In this document: positions 15,454 to 15,571 of the stretch, piece after piece
Layout of the letters: every line of letters begins with the position of its first letter
How positions within the stretch are numbered: the first letter of the stretch is position 1
Assembly (NCBI GenBank): GCA_002376715.1
Contig: DFOK01000026.1
Coordinates: 1-15,571 of the forward strand
Source: Bacteroidales bacterium UBA3543
Lineage (GTDB): Bacteria > Bacteroidota > Bacteroidia > Bacteroidales > UBA932
DNA length: 15,571 bases
Reading direction: 5' to 3'
Notes under the pieces: model-generated
The model's database searches: none
What the model was told of the DNA's origin: nothing
Seen by the model: only the letters and a program-made list of their open reading frames with translations
Program-made: the position numbers and the translations under genes

Positions 15454-15571
15454 TTAAAAAAAATAGGGTAAATTCTACTCTTGTATTTAGCCGTTAAGGC
15501 TTACAAAGTTGGTGAAAAAAAAAGTAATAAAAAAAACTTTTATCTATTGTTTTTTTGAAAACTAATACAAC
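15454..15571 (-). other. AT-rich leader upstream of dnaA
   Basis: 118 bases to the window edge, with several A or T runs of seven to nine and no gene. No match to the DnaA box TTATNCACA was found, so an origin is not shown here, though it could lie beyond the edge. A small stem AGCC/GGCT with a 5-base loop lies at 15489-15501. A weak promoter candidate is listed separately. Confidence 0.6.
15504..15511 (-). promoter_or_regulatory. Weak candidate -7 box for dnaA
   Basis: On the minus strand CAACTTTG matches TAnnTTTG with one mismatch, about 50 bases before the dnaA ATG. The region where a -33 element should be is only a T-run, so support is slight. Confidence 0.25.

Noticed and set aside
1..15571. 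CRISPR array, insertion sequence, prophage, integrase or toxin-antitoxin genes
   Set aside because: No repeat-spacer pattern, transposase-like frame, terminal inverted repeats or phage genes were seen; apart from the tRNA fragment the window is filled by conserved housekeeping, SusCD and GGGtGRT genes.

Overview
The window looks like a chromosomal segment of an anaerobic member of the Bacteroidetes, most likely order Bacteroidales. The evidence is a SusC/SusD outer-membrane pair, AT-rich leaders mostly without Shine-Dalgarno sequences, a TAnnTTTG-type promoter box, and Bacteroidetes-style DnaA, FtsH, CdsA and phosphatidylserine decarboxylase proteins. Genus cannot be named from sequence alone. 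Coding density is very high: 11 protein genes plus the 3' half of a tRNA, and no gene-free stretch longer than about 160 bases.

Layout. (1) Bases 1-36 are the 3' part of a tRNA, probably tRNA-Gly. (2) 193-1926 (+) is a tight two-gene unit: a NifU-like Fe-S scaffold protein followed by a member of the uncharacterised GGGtGRT family. (3) 1997-7094 (+) is a SusC-like TonB-dependent receptor and its SusD-like lipoprotein, with no glycosidase, protease or regulator beside them. (4) A bidirectional hairpin terminator (7098-7127) and a small run of 7-bp repeats separate this from the opposing block. (5) 7163-11085 (-) is a housekeeping operon transcribed rsfS, ftsH, cdsA, psd: ribosome silencing factor, membrane protease, CDP-diacylglycerol synthase and phosphatidylserine decarboxylase. 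A TATATTTG box lies just upstream of rsfS. (6) 11157-11897 (+) is a biotin-protein ligase, divergent from rsfS. (7) 11872-15453 (-) is dnaA, pepD, rpe; the 3' end of rpe overlaps that of birA by 26 bp. An AT-rich dnaA leader ends the window.

How the genes relate. cdsA and psd supply two steps of phosphatidylethanolamine synthesis; the serine transferase between them is not here. rsfS and ftsH are growth and quality-control functions in the same transcript. The SusCD pair imports an unknown nutrient. The least understood part is the NifU-like/GGGtGRT pair: its close coupling and many cysteines suggest a shared metal or Fe-S related role, but that is inference. Two start codons were moved from the longest possible reading: ftsH to ATG at 10694 and rsfS to ATG at 11085.
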